Assembly (NCBI GenBank): GCA_035938015.1
Contig: DASZHJ010000197.1
Coordinates: 1 to 30,592 of the forward strand
DNA length: 30,592 nucleotides
From: DASZHJ01 sp035938015
GTDB lineage: Bacteria > Pseudomonadota > Alphaproteobacteria > ATCC43930 > CGMCC-115725
Direction of reading: 5' to 3'
Shown here: positions 6,354 to 14,381 of the stretch, in pieces
Layout of the letters: each line of letters opens with the position of its first letter
Numbering within the stretch: the first letter of the stretch is position 1
Program-made: the position numbers and the translations under genes
The notes under the pieces: model-generated
Database searches by the model: none
Told to the model about the DNA's origin: nothing
The model's input: the letters and a program-made list of their open reading frames with translations, nothing else

Positions 6354-7867
6354 CCGAAGGCGCGGCCGCGGTAGAGGTCCGCGGCATCGACAAACGCTTT
6401 GGCCCGGTTCAGGCCAATCGCTCGGTTTCGCTCAGTCTGACGCGCGGCACCATCCACGGCCTGATCGGCGAGAACGGCGCCGGGAAATCGACGCTGGCCG
6501 GCATTCTCTCCGGCTATCTGTCGCCCGATATGGGTGAGATCCGGATCGACGGCCGCGCCGTGACGATCAGACACCCGCGGGATGCGATGTCGGTGGGGAT
6601 CGGGATGGTGCACCAGCATTTCATGCTGGTGGACTCCATGACCGTGCTGGAGAACCTGCTGCTCGGACAGGAGCGCGGCCTGATGCTCGGCCAAGGCGAA
6701 GCGGCCGCGCGGGCGAGCCTTGCGCGCTTCGCCCGCAACCACGACGCGACACTCGAAGCCGATGCGATCGTCGGGACTTTGCCGGTCGGTCTGAAACAAC
6801 GAGTCGAAATCCTGAAGGCGTTGCATCGTGGGGCCGAGATTCTGATCCTTGACGAGCCCACGGCCGTGTTGACCCCGATTGAGGTACACGCGCTCTTCGA
6901 CGAGCTGCGCGCGCTCGCGCAGGCCGGCAAGACGATCCTGCTGGTCACGCACAAGCTCAAGGAAGTGATGGCGATCACCGATGCGGTGACGGTTATGCGC
7001 GAGGGCATGGTGGTCGCCCAGTGCGAAACCAAGAGCACCACGCCCGCGAAGCTCGCGGCGCTGATGATCGGGCGAGCCCCGCAACCGCCGTCGAAGGCAT
7101 CTGTGGTCGCCGGCGCACCCATGCTCGAAGTGGAGGCGCTGACGGTCATCGACCAAGATCGCGTCAGACGCGTCGACGGCGTGAGTCTCTGCGTTCGCGC
7201 CGGCGAGATCGTGGGCATCGCGGGCGTTGCTGGCAACGGACAAGCCGAGCTTATGGAGGCGCTGGTCGGCCTGCGGCCGGTGCGCGCGGGCGCAATCAAA
7301 CTCGGTGGCAATGACGTGACCTCGCTTTCGATTGCCGCGCGCCGGCACCGCGGCCTCGGGCATATCGCGGAGGATCGGCTAAGGCTGGGCGCCGTCACAG
7401 CGTTCTCGGCGGCCGAGAATGCGCTGCTGGGCCGCCAGGCCGACGCCGAATTCTGCCGCTGGGGCCTGTTGCGCCGCGCCGCCGTTCGGAAAACGCTTGA
7501 TCGCTGGATGCGGGCGTACGACATCCGCCCGCGCGATCCGGAGCAGCGTCTCACGCGGTTCTCCGGCGGCAATCAGCAGAAGCTGGTGGTGGCGCGCGAG
7601 CTGGAGCGCGGACCCTCTGTGCTTGTCGTGGGCCAACCGACCCGCGGCATCGATGTCGGCGCGGCGGAGTTGATCCACGCCCGCTTGCTTGCGCTGAGGG
7701 CAGAGGGCGTCGGTATCCTGCTGATCTCGGCCGATCTCGACGAGATCCGATTGCTCTCGGACCGGATCCTCGTGATGTGCGACGGCCGAATTGCGGGCGA
7801 GGTAAAAGCAGAGGCCGCCGACGAACGTGACCTGGGCATGCTCATGGCTGGCGGTGAGGCTGCATGA
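6350..7867 (+). CDS. Nucleoside ABC transporter ATP-binding protein (double ABC domain, NupO-like)
   Basis: 505 residues with two fused ABC domains, as in the RbsA/NupO type, powering the two permeases that follow. Domain 1 has Walker A GENGAGKST (40-48), signature-region LPVGLKQRVEILKAL and Walker B LILDEPTAVLTP. Domain 2 has a degenerate Walker A (GVAGNGQAE), a good signature FSGGNQQKLVVAREL and a Walker B region LVVGQPTRGIDVGA in which Gln replaces the catalytic-site Glu context. Such asymmetry is normal for this family, so domain 1 and its paired site probably do most of the hydrolysis. The GTG start at 6350 overlaps the preceding TGA (GTGA), and its stop overlaps the next ATG (ATGA), a translationally coupled series. 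Confidence 0.94.
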   Translation: MTEGAAAVEVRGIDKRFGPVQANRSVSLSLTRGTIHGLIGENGAGKSTLAGILSGYLSPDMGEIRIDGRAVTIRHPRDAMSVGIGMVHQHFMLVDSMTVLENLLLGQERGLMLGQGEAAARASLARFARNHDATLEADAIVGTLPVGLKQRVEILKALHRGAEILILDEPTAVLTPIEVHALFDELRALAQAGKTILLVTHKLKEVMAITDAVTVMREGMVVAQCETKSTTPAKLAALMIGRAPQPPSKASVVAGAPMLEVEALTVIDQDRVRRVDGVSLCVRAGEIVGIAGVAGNGQAELMEALVGLRPVRAGAIKLGGNDVTSLSIAARRHRGLGHIAEDRLRLGAVTAFSAAENALLGRQADAEFCRWGLLRRAAVRKTLDRWMRAYDIRPRDPEQRLTRFSGGNQQKLVVARELERGPSVLVVGQPTRGIDVGAAELIHARLLALRAEGVGILLISADLDEIRLLSDRILVMCDGRIAGEVKAEAADERDLGMLMAGGEAA

Positions 7868-8940
7868 AGCTCGCGCTCCTGCTCCTGCGCAAAGCCGAGC
7901 CGGCTTTGGTTCCCCTGATCAATCTGATGGCGGCGTTGACGCTCTCGGCGCTCGTCGTGCTGGCCGCGGGCGCCGATCCCATCGAAGCCATGATCGTACT
8001 GGCAACGGGTGCCGCCGGGGACGGTGCAAGCCTTGGCTACACGCTCTACTACGCCACCAACTTCATCCTGGCCGGCCTTGCCGTGGCCTTGCCCTTCCAT
8101 GCCGGGATTTTCAACATTGGTGGCGAGGGGCAAGCCTATATCGGGGGATTGTCAGCCTCGCTGGTGTGCCTGTTCGCGGGTCCAGCGCTGGGCTGGGCTG
8201 CAATCCCGCTGGCGGTGCTCGCGGCAGCGGCAGGTGGCGCGATGTGGGCGCTCATCCCGGCATGGCTCCTCGTTGCGCGTGGCAGCCACGTTGTCATCAC
8301 CACCATTATGTTCAACTTCATCGCCTCGGCGGCGATGGCGTTCCTGCTCATCAACGTCCTGATCGCCCCCGGCCAAAGCTCGCCGGAGTCCATAGCCTTT
8401 CCCGCGGCGACCTGGATGCCGAGTCTCGGCTCGGTGCTGGGTCCCTCGCCCCTCAACTTGACCTTTCCGCTGGCGCTCCTTGTGGCGATCGTTGTCTGGG
8501 CCTTTCTGCGCCATAGCCGAGCCGGGTTCGATGTGCGCGCAGCCGGGGCGAATCCTGAGGCCGCGCGCGCGGCCGGCATCTCGGTCGCGCGAGCCGCCAT
8601 GCTTGCGCTCACGCTGGGCGGTGCGCTCGCAGGGCTGATCGCGGTCAACGAGCTCATGGGCGCGCAGCACAGACTCTTGCTCGATTTTCCCGCGGGCTAT
8701 GGCTTCATGGGCATCGCGGTCGCTTTGATGGGGCGAAATCATCCGCTCGGCATCTGCCTCGCCGCGCTGTTCTTCGGTGCGCTCTACCAAGGCGGCACGG
8801 AGCTCAGCTTCGACATGCCGAAGGTGACAAGGGACATCGTGGTCGTCATCGAAGGCCTTGCGGTGCTGTTCTGCGGCGCGCTGGAGAACCTGTTCCGGGC
8901 GCGCGTCGCGCGCTGGCTCGGCCACGAGGTCGCGGCATGA
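7864..8940 (+). CDS. Nucleoside ABC transporter permease (NupP-like)
   Basis: 358 residues and highly hydrophobic, with about nine or ten membrane segments; BPD_transp_2 family. Diagnostic stretches include the conserved FNIGGEGQAYIGG loop (about 83-95), TTIMFNFIA and the cytoplasmic coupling region DVRAAGANPEAARAAGIS, followed by YGFMGIAVALMGRNHPLG, all as in nucleoside and BMP-dependent permeases. It forms a heterodimeric channel with the following permease. The ATG overlaps the ATPase stop in ATGA, and its own TGA overlaps the next ATG in the same way. Assignment to nucleosides rests on family resemblance plus the PNP gene at the end of the operon. Confidence 0.93.
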   Translation: MKLALLLLRKAEPALVPLINLMAALTLSALVVLAAGADPIEAMIVLATGAAGDGASLGYTLYYATNFILAGLAVALPFHAGIFNIGGEGQAYIGGLSASLVCLFAGPALGWAAIPLAVLAAAAGGAMWALIPAWLLVARGSHVVITTIMFNFIASAAMAFLLINVLIAPGQSSPESIAFPAATWMPSLGSVLGPSPLNLTFPLALLVAIVVWAFLRHSRAGFDVRAAGANPEAARAAGISVARAAMLALTLGGALAGLIAVNELMGAQHRLLLDFPAGYGFMGIAVALMGRNHPLGICLAALFFGALYQGGTELSFDMPKVTRDIVVVIEGLAVLFCGALENLFRARVARWLGHEVAA

Positions 8941-9911
8941 GCGAGGCCGGCGCCGAGCTGCTCTCGATCCTCGCAGCGACGCTCCGCTTGGCGGCACCTC
9001 TCGTGCTGGCCGCGCTGGGCGGACTGTTCAGCGAGCGCTCCGGCATCATCGACATCGGACTCGAAGGCAAGATGCTCGGCAGCGCATTTGCCGCCGCAGC
9101 AGTGGCGGCCCTGACGGACTCGGCCTGGGCAGGGCTCGGCGCCGGCATTGCCGTCGCGGTTATGTTGGCGATGCTCCATGCCTTCGCGGCTGTGACCCAG
9201 CGGGGCGACCAGGTCGTCACGGGAATGGCTCTCAACATACTGGTGGCGGGCCTCGCGCCGGTCCTGGCGACGTCCTGGTTCCACCTCGACGGCACGACGC
9301 CCGCCCTGGCGCCGACCGGTCGGTTTGCATCTATGGAGTTGCCCTGGACAGCGGCAACCGCGCACGTTCCGCTGCTCGGCCCTGTTTACGCGCGGGTCGT
9401 CAGCGGCCACAACGGCATCGTCTACCTCGCAGCGCTCGCGATTCCTGTGGTCGCCTTGACCCTGCAGCGAACCCGCTTCGGTCTTCGGCTGAGGGCCGTC
9501 GGCGAGAGTCCGGACGCCGTCGAGACGGCGGGCATCTCGGTGACGGGACTGCGCTATCGCGCGCTCATGGTGACGGGCGTGCTGTGCGGACTTGCGGGCG
9601 CCTATCTGTCGATCGCGGCCGGCGCCGGCTTCACGCGTAACATGACCGCCGGTCGTGGCTACCTCGCGCTCGCGGCGCTCATCTTCGGGCGCTGGCGGCC
9701 GGTGCCCACCGCGCTCGCATGCCTGCTTTTTGCCCTTGCCGACGCGGCGCAGATCCGGCTCCAGAGCGCGGCGCTTCCACTCGTGGGCGTGATCCCCGTG
9801 GAGCTCGTGAGCGCGATCCCCTACGCGCTGACCGTCCTCCTGCTCGCGGGATTCGTGGGCGCTTCGCGCGCGCCGCGAGCGCTCGGCATTCCCCATCGAA
9901 GTCGCCGCTGA
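8937..9911 (+). CDS. Nucleoside ABC transporter permease (NupQ-like)
   Basis: 324 residues, the second membrane subunit of the importer. It carries the family motif GIIDIGLEGKMLGSA (about 37-51), the GDQVVTGMALNIL stretch and the coupling segment LRAVGESPDAVETAGIS, then GRGYLALAALIFGRWRP, as in NupQ/YufQ-type permeases. The C-terminus is short and basic. The ATG overlaps the previous stop (ATGA), and the TGA shares one base with the ATG of the phosphorylase gene (TGATG), so all five genes appear to be made as one coupled unit. Confidence 0.93.
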   Translation: MSEAGAELLSILAATLRLAAPLVLAALGGLFSERSGIIDIGLEGKMLGSAFAAAAVAALTDSAWAGLGAGIAVAVMLAMLHAFAAVTQRGDQVVTGMALNILVAGLAPVLATSWFHLDGTTPALAPTGRFASMELPWTAATAHVPLLGPVYARVVSGHNGIVYLAALAIPVVALTLQRTRFGLRLRAVGESPDAVETAGISVTGLRYRALMVTGVLCGLAGAYLSIAAGAGFTRNMTAGRGYLALAALIFGRWRPVPTALACLLFALADAAQIRLQSAALPLVGVIPVELVSAIPYALTVLLLAGFVGASRAPRALGIPHRSRR

Positions 9912-10741
9912 TGCCGCGCGACCTGGCCAGCCGCGCCGCGGCGGTGCTCCAGCAACGACTACGTGGCTTCAAGCCGCGCGTCGCGGTCATCCTGGGCTCG
10001 GGTCTAGGCGAATTTGCGGACGCTATCGAATCGCCCACAGTCGTGCCCTACCGTGGGCTGCCGGGGTTCCCGGCAACGCGTGTCGTGGGACATGCCGGTA
10101 AGCTCGTCGCGGGTGTGCTCGGGGGCGTCAGCGTAATCGCGCTCTGCGGCCGAGCGCACGCCTATGAAGCGCTTCCCATGGACGCCTATCGCGTGCCGGT
10201 GCGCACGCTGCGGCGGCTTGGCGTCGAAATTCTCGTGCTGACCAACGCCGCGGGCTCCCTGCGCCGCTCGATCAAGCCCGGCCGTCTCATGCTGATCGCC
10301 GACCACATCAATCTGCTCGGGATGAATCCACTTTGGGGCGCCAATGATGCGGCCTATGGTCCGCGCTTCCCCGATATGAAAGACGCCTATGACCCGGGAT
10401 TGCGGCACCTGCTGCATCGAGCGGCGAGACGAGCTCGCATCACGCTCGCGGAAGGCGTCTACCTCGCCTACCCCGGCCCCAGCTTCGAGACTGCCGCGGA
10501 AATTCGGGCGTTCAGGCGAATGGGCGCCGACGCGGTCGGCATGTCCACCGTGCCCGAAGCCATCGTCGCGCGGCACTGTGGGCTGCGTTTAGCGGGGCTC
10601 TCCGTCATTACCAACCTCGCCGAGGGAATGGCCGCAGCGGCGCCCTCCCACGAAGAAACTCTCGCGGTCGCCGGCCGCGCCGCTCGTCAGATGGTCCGGC
10701 TGCTGAGCGAATTCCTGAAGGTTCTGCCCGCGCCCGAATGA
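9911..10741 (+). CDS. Purine-nucleoside phosphorylase (trimeric PNP type)
   Basis: 276 residues of the PNP/MTAP family; cleaves purine (deoxy)nucleosides with phosphate to free base and (deoxy)ribose-1-phosphate in the cytoplasm. Visible sites are the phosphate loop GSGLG (29-33), GRAHAYE (80-86, with His83), NAAG (112-115), GPSFETAAEIR (189-199, Glu193), GADAVGMSTVPE (205-216) and VITN with Asn235, plus a conserved SHEET His247. Asn at the base-recognition position, rather than the Asp of MTAP, favours 6-oxopurines (inosine, guanosine). GRAHAYE differs from the GRFHxYEG common elsewhere, as I recall for alphaproteobacterial members. The ATG at 9911 shares one base with the permease stop; an upstream frame extension lies inside the permease gene. 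It metabolises what the importer brings in. Confidence 0.95.
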   Translation: MPRDLASRAAAVLQQRLRGFKPRVAVILGSGLGEFADAIESPTVVPYRGLPGFPATRVVGHAGKLVAGVLGGVSVIALCGRAHAYEALPMDAYRVPVRTLRRLGVEILVLTNAAGSLRRSIKPGRLMLIADHINLLGMNPLWGANDAAYGPRFPDMKDAYDPGLRHLLHRAARRARITLAEGVYLAYPGPSFETAAEIRAFRRMGADAVGMSTVPEAIVARHCGLRLAGLSVITNLAEGMAAAAPSHEETLAVAGRAARQMVRLLSEFLKVLPAPE

Positions 10742-10747
10742 GTGCTT

Positions 10748-11374
10748 TCAACCCGGCAACCCCAGCCGCGAGTGTGTCGCTACCTCCATCGATCCGTCGT
10801 AGATCATGCGCAGCGCCACGAACGTGACCATGGCAAGCCCAACCCAGGATATCCAGGGGCGGCGAACGAGAAGGCGTGCCACGTACTCAGAGGCCACGCC
10901 CATGAGCGCCACGGAAACCAGCAGGCCCGCCGCTAGCACGGGAAAGCTGCCGCGCGAGGCGCCCGCGACGGCGAGCACATTGTCGAGCGACATCGAAACG
11001 TCGGCCAGCGCGATCTGCAGACAGGCTTGAAATAGGGTCTTGCGCGCGCCCTCGCCCGAGCCGCCAGACGCCCCCCGGGCGAGGCGCGTGGCGTAGATCT
11101 CGCGAAACAGCTTCCAGGCTACCCAAAGCAGCAGGATACCGCCCGCGAGCGTCAGACCGATGATCTCCAAGAGGTGTAGCGCCGCGCCCGCGAAGGCGAT
11201 GCGAAGCACGGTCGCGATGCCGATGCCCCACACGATCGCCCGGCGCCGCTGCCGCGCCTCGAGGCCGGACGCGGCCAAGCCCACCACGAGCGCATTGTCG
11301 CCAGCGAGCACGAGGTCGATCATCATGACCGACGCCAGAGCCCAAAGATCCTGCAGCCCGAACTCGATCGACAT
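10748..11374 (-). CDS. TerC/YjbE-family integral membrane protein (putative metal ion transporter)
   Basis: 208 residues with about seven membrane helices. Two acidic membrane motifs typical of the family are present: IDLVLAGDNALVVG (19-32, Asp20 and Asp26) and ADVSMSLDNVLAVAG (124-138, Asp125 and Asp131). They make up the internal repeat thought to bind metal in TerC and YjbE/YkoY proteins, some of which export manganese. The ATG at 11374 follows AAGGA by 8 bases; a start 30 bases upstream is open but lacks a site. The gene ends 6 bases from the PNP stop in convergent orientation, with no hairpin between. The leader (11375-11520) does not show a yybP-ykoY manganese riboswitch that I can recognise, so the metal role rests on family alone. 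Confidence 0.88.
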   Translation of the reverse strand: MSIEFGLQDLWALASVMMIDLVLAGDNALVVGLAASGLEARQRRRAIVWGIGIATVLRIAFAGAALHLLEIIGLTLAGGILLLWVAWKLFREIYATRLARGASGGSGEGARKTLFQACLQIALADVSMSLDNVLAVAGASRGSFPVLAAGLLVSVALMGVASEYVARLLVRRPWISWVGLAMVTFVALRMIYDGSMEVATHSRLGLPG

Positions 11375-11520
11375 GGGTCGCGTCCTTGCAACGGCGCTCG
11401 CCATGCACCCTGAATCGCGCGAAGGCCGGATGCAAGCAGAGCTTCGGCACCGATCGCGAGGCGATTGCGCGCCTTGGGCGGAGACCGCACACTGGGCGCG
11501 CGCCTTTGCTCACGTCAGCC

Positions 11521-12645
11521 ATGCTCACCGCCCCGACCCTTCGGTTCGCCCTGTTCGCCTCGGCGAGCGCCGCCACGATCAGCGTGCTGATGGCGTTCTG
11601 GCCGCTTTGGCTGACGTCGCGGGGGCTCGATGCGACAGAGATCGGCGTCCTTGGTGCAGTCGGCCTCTGGACTCGAGTCGCGGCAACGCCGCTGCTGGGG
11701 ATGCTGGCCGACCGCAGCGGTAAGCCGCGGCTGGTGATGCTGCTGCTCGCCGGTGCAAGTCTGGCGATCTCCGGCCTCTACATTCCGGCTTATGGGTTTC
11801 TGCCGGTCCTGGCGATTTCCACGGCCTTCGGTACTTGCTTCTGGACCCTTGGTCCGCTCGCTGAAAGCGCCATCTTGCAGGCCGCGGTGGACTACGGCCG
11901 GGTGAAGATCTGGGGCTCCGGCACATTCCTGGTAATGACCGTGGCCATCGGGCGCGTGCTGGTCGCTGCACCGCGCGACACGCTCCTGTCGCTTCTGCTC
12001 GCGGGCGGCGGGCTCGTCCTGGCCGCGGCCTGGCTGCTGCCGCCGTCCACCGGCACGACGCAACGGCACGATCCCGGCGGCTGGCGCCTGTTGTTGCACC
12101 CGCGGCAAATGCTGTTCTTTGCAGCCGCAGCCCTCATTCAGGCGAGCCACGTTGTCTACTACAGCTTCAGCGCGCTTTATTGGCGCGACCTGGGCTACGA
12201 CACCGACACAATCGGCTGGCTCTGGGCCGAAGGCGTCGTCGCGGAGATAATCCTGTTCTACTGGAGCGGCCACCTGCTGCGTCGGGTCCGCCCGACTCAC
12301 CTCATAGCCTTGGGCGGTATTGCGGGGGTGGTGCGCTGGACGACACTGGCGACGGCGACATCGCTGCCCGCCCTTGCCGCGGTGAATTTCCTGCACGGCT
12401 TCACCTTCGCCTCCGCCCATGTGGGTGCCATGTTCTATCTGCTGCGCAACACGCCACGCGCGCACGCGGGTACGGCGCAATCGCTATACACGACCGCGCA
12501 GTGCATCGGTTTCGGCCTGGTCTGGCTATTTTCGGGCGCGCTCTATGAAGCCGTAGGCGGCAGCGCCTTCCTGGCAATGGCGGGGATGGCCGCGGCGGGC
12601 GCAGCGGCGGCGCTTTTCCTCTCAAGGTTGGCGACGAATTCTTAA
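11521..12645 (+). CDS. MFS transporter, HcaT / LacY-like (MFS_1-like)
   Basis: 374 residues with twelve predicted membrane segments. The length and the pattern FWPLWLTSRGLDATEIGVLGA (split over helices 1-2), then GMLADRSGKPR in the 2-3 loop, match the 3-phenylpropionate transporter (HcaT)-like branch of the major facilitator superfamily. Further support comes from VKIWGSGTFL, HGFTFASAHVGAMFYL and the late GTAQSLYTTAQCIGFG, which recall the conserved C-terminal half of that branch. The ATG at 11521 is the first that allows helix 1 to start correctly; no strong Shine-Dalgarno is seen. No aromatic-acid catabolism genes are adjacent, so substrate is undetermined. It faces the terC gene across a 146-base divergent spacer. 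Confidence 0.88.
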   Translation: MLTAPTLRFALFASASAATISVLMAFWPLWLTSRGLDATEIGVLGAVGLWTRVAATPLLGMLADRSGKPRLVMLLLAGASLAISGLYIPAYGFLPVLAISTAFGTCFWTLGPLAESAILQAAVDYGRVKIWGSGTFLVMTVAIGRVLVAAPRDTLLSLLLAGGGLVLAAAWLLPPSTGTTQRHDPGGWRLLLHPRQMLFFAAAALIQASHVVYYSFSALYWRDLGYDTDTIGWLWAEGVVAEIILFYWSGHLLRRVRPTHLIALGGIAGVVRWTTLATATSLPALAAVNFLHGFTFASAHVGAMFYLLRNTPRAHAGTAQSLYTTAQCIGFGLVWLFSGALYEAVGGSAFLAMAGMAAAGAAAALFLSRLATNS

Positions 12646-12695
12646 GCCTTTAACGGGAGACTTTGGCTCAATGTTTTTTTCAGGGGGTCCGGCCG

Positions 12696-13646
12696 ATGCC
12701 TGGCACAAAATCTCGCAAGACCCGCCCGTCGCCGAATACCCCCATCGTTCTCCGCCGGGCACGGGGCCGGCTCCGCGTACGCCGCCCGCAGCGAGAGACC
12801 ACCTTCGACCTCATGAGCACGGTGGCGCGCGACGGCATCGATCCCGGTATGCCCGAGCCCGGCTGGCCCAGTGGCGACTCAGCGTTTCTCACTGCCGTGC
12901 TCCGCTCGCAGCGCGTGCCTGAGCCGTTGGTTCAGCGGATCTCGGCGGCGATACCTGTTAGCGCGCCCAGCAACACCACGCTGGCCGACCGGCTCGCGGA
13001 GGCTCTGGCGATCGGGCTCGATTTCGGGCGTCTGGAGGATGTGCTGAATGCGCCGCGCGTGCTGCTCGCTGGGCCGGCGGGGGCTGGCAAGACCACCCTT
13101 GCCGCCAAGCTCGCGGTACGCTCGGACCGGGCGGGCGTGCGCTTCGCCAACGCGCAAGCGGGTCGTCCTGGGGACTCAAGTCAGCTCGCCGAATACGCCG
13201 CGACTCTTGGCACGCCGCTGATGGAGGCCGCCGTGCCCGAGGACCTCGCCACGGCCGCCCGCGCCAATGATGGCATGTTGGTGGTGGACACCGGCGGCGT
13301 AGATGCGGCAGATGCGCAGGCTTGGGAGTCGCTGCGGCCTTGGATCGCCGCGGCCGACGCGACGCCGCTTCTGGTGCTGCCCGCAAATGCGCCAGTGGAG
13401 GATGCCCTCACGGCCGCCCGAGCCTTTCGGGCGCTCGGCGGTCGCCACTACATCGTCACCCGCTTCGATATGGTGCGCCGCGTCGGCAGCGTGCTCGGTG
13501 CGGCGATGGAAGGCCTGGCGCTCGTTGCGGTCAGCGTCACCCCGCATTTCGCCTATGGGCTGCGCCCGCTCACAGCCGACGTGCTGGCTCGTCGCCTGCT
13601 ATCGGGCGCGCTCGATGAGGCGCGCTGGCAAGCGCCAGCGGCCTAG
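12696..13646 (+). CDS. SRP-type GTPase-domain protein, FlhF-like, with degenerate G motifs
   Basis: 316 residues. Residues 1-35 are strongly basic. A helical region (about 60-118) resembles the N domain that precedes SRP-type GTPase domains, and a G domain follows: P-loop GPAGAGKTT (126-134), a segment ANAQAGRPGDSSQLAEYAAT (151-170) matching the insertion box plus QL-YA of Ffh/FtsY/FlhF, then VVDTGG (196-201) instead of DTAGR, and VTRFD (254-258) instead of TKLD, followed by RRVGSVLGAA like the closing loop. The base-specificity Lys is replaced by Arg and G3 lacks Arg, so GTP binding may be weakened. The ATG at 12696 has AGGGGG 8 bases upstream; a TTG at 12663 is less likely. No flagellar genes are near. 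Role unknown. Confidence 0.75.
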   Translation: MPGTKSRKTRPSPNTPIVLRRARGRLRVRRPQRETTFDLMSTVARDGIDPGMPEPGWPSGDSAFLTAVLRSQRVPEPLVQRISAAIPVSAPSNTTLADRLAEALAIGLDFGRLEDVLNAPRVLLAGPAGAGKTTLAAKLAVRSDRAGVRFANAQAGRPGDSSQLAEYAATLGTPLMEAAVPEDLATAARANDGMLVVDTGGVDAADAQAWESLRPWIAAADATPLLVLPANAPVEDALTAARAFRALGGRHYIVTRFDMVRRVGSVLGAAMEGLALVAVSVTPHFAYGLRPLTADVLARRLLSGALDEARWQAPAA

Positions 13647-13672
13647 CGCTCTCCCTGCCCGAGTAGGCGCCG

Positions 13673-14134
13673 CTATTTGCAGGCGAGAAAGGTGGCGCGG
13701 TTCGCCGCGGCCTGGGAGGCCGCATAGGCGCGGAACTCCGTCGAAGTGCCGATGCCGTTCGCCGTGATGATGAGGGAGTTGCTCGGCTGGCATATCTCCG
13801 CGGAGGTGCGCTGGCCCGAGGCGATCGACTCCTGGTTCGCGAGCCGGGTCATGTAATTCTCGAACGTGATGTCCGCGCGGCGCTCGCCCGCGCGTTTGAA
13901 GTGGTCGATCATCTGGCGTTGATAGGCCATGATCGCGTCGCGATTTCTCTGCGTGAAGAGGCCGTAGGTGGTGTCGCGGCAGATGTCGCTCAGCACCATC
14001 AGCTGAGCCTGGAAACGGACCGCCTGCTCTGCCTCGAGATCCGCATTGGAGAAACAATCCCCTTTCGGTGCGGCGGCATCAGCGGCCATGGCCGCCAGGC
14101 TCAGAGCCGCCCCCAGCAACGCGACGCGCCACAT
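13673..14134 (-). CDS. Small secreted protein of unknown function with four cysteines
   Basis: 153 residues that I do not recognise by family. A clear Sec signal (MWRVALLGAALSLAAMAADA) would be removed near residue 22, leaving about 130 residues rich in Gln, Arg and Ala helices. Cys27, Cys52, Cys115 and Cys152 are the only cysteines in the mature part and could make two disulfides in the periplasm. The ATG at 14134 follows GGGAGTGGAG and places the signal peptide at the start; a longer frame to 14218 would bury it. A perfect TATAAT lies about 95 bases upstream on the same strand. The gene is convergent with the GTPase gene, 26 bases apart. Confidence 0.72.
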   Translation of the reverse strand: MWRVALLGAALSLAAMAADAAAPKGDCFSNADLEAEQAVRFQAQLMVLSDICRDTTYGLFTQRNRDAIMAYQRQMIDHFKRAGERRADITFENYMTRLANQESIASGQRTSAEICQPSNSLIITANGIGTSTEFRAYAASQAAANRATFLACK

Positions 14135-14229
14135 GCGCTCCACTCCCTCGCTTTTGAATCCCCCGTCCCAACGGGTCAATGTGTTCCCTAACGGAAGTTG
14201 CGGCTGGGAACAACCCAAAATTTCATGAC

Positions 14230-14258
14230 ATTATAGCCCGCCCCACGGTTGAGCTTGA
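14230..14258 (-). promoter_or_regulatory. Candidate promoter with TATAAT for the small secreted protein
   Basis: The minus strand reads TATAAT at 14235-14230, a perfect -10 hexamer and notable in such GC-rich sequence. The -35 position exactly 17 bases upstream is TCAAGC, a weak match. Transcription would start near 14223, giving a leader of about 90 bases before the ATG at 14134. Confidence 0.35.
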
Positions 14259-14381
14259 CTCGAAATGGGGAGCGCCTCGCCCGCGTCCGCGGCTTTACGG
14301 TTCGGAAAGGATCATCGCCCACCATGGCGGGGCGGCGCGGGAGCGCCCGCGATCTTGGATTGCCGGGAGGCAGGGCCTGCG

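Noticed and set aside
7200..7867. Loss of function in the second ABC domain of the nucleoside ATPase
   Set aside because: Degenerate Walker A and the QPTRG Walker B region are normal for this double-ATPase family, so they are not evidence of decay.
11375..11520. A yybP-ykoY manganese riboswitch in the leader of the TerC-family gene
   Set aside because: Family members often have one, but the conserved core of that riboswitch could not be recognised on the minus strand here.
12663..12695. A TTG start adding 11 residues to the SRP-type GTPase protein
   Set aside because: The ATG at 12696 has a good AGGGGG site at proper spacing, while the TTG does not.
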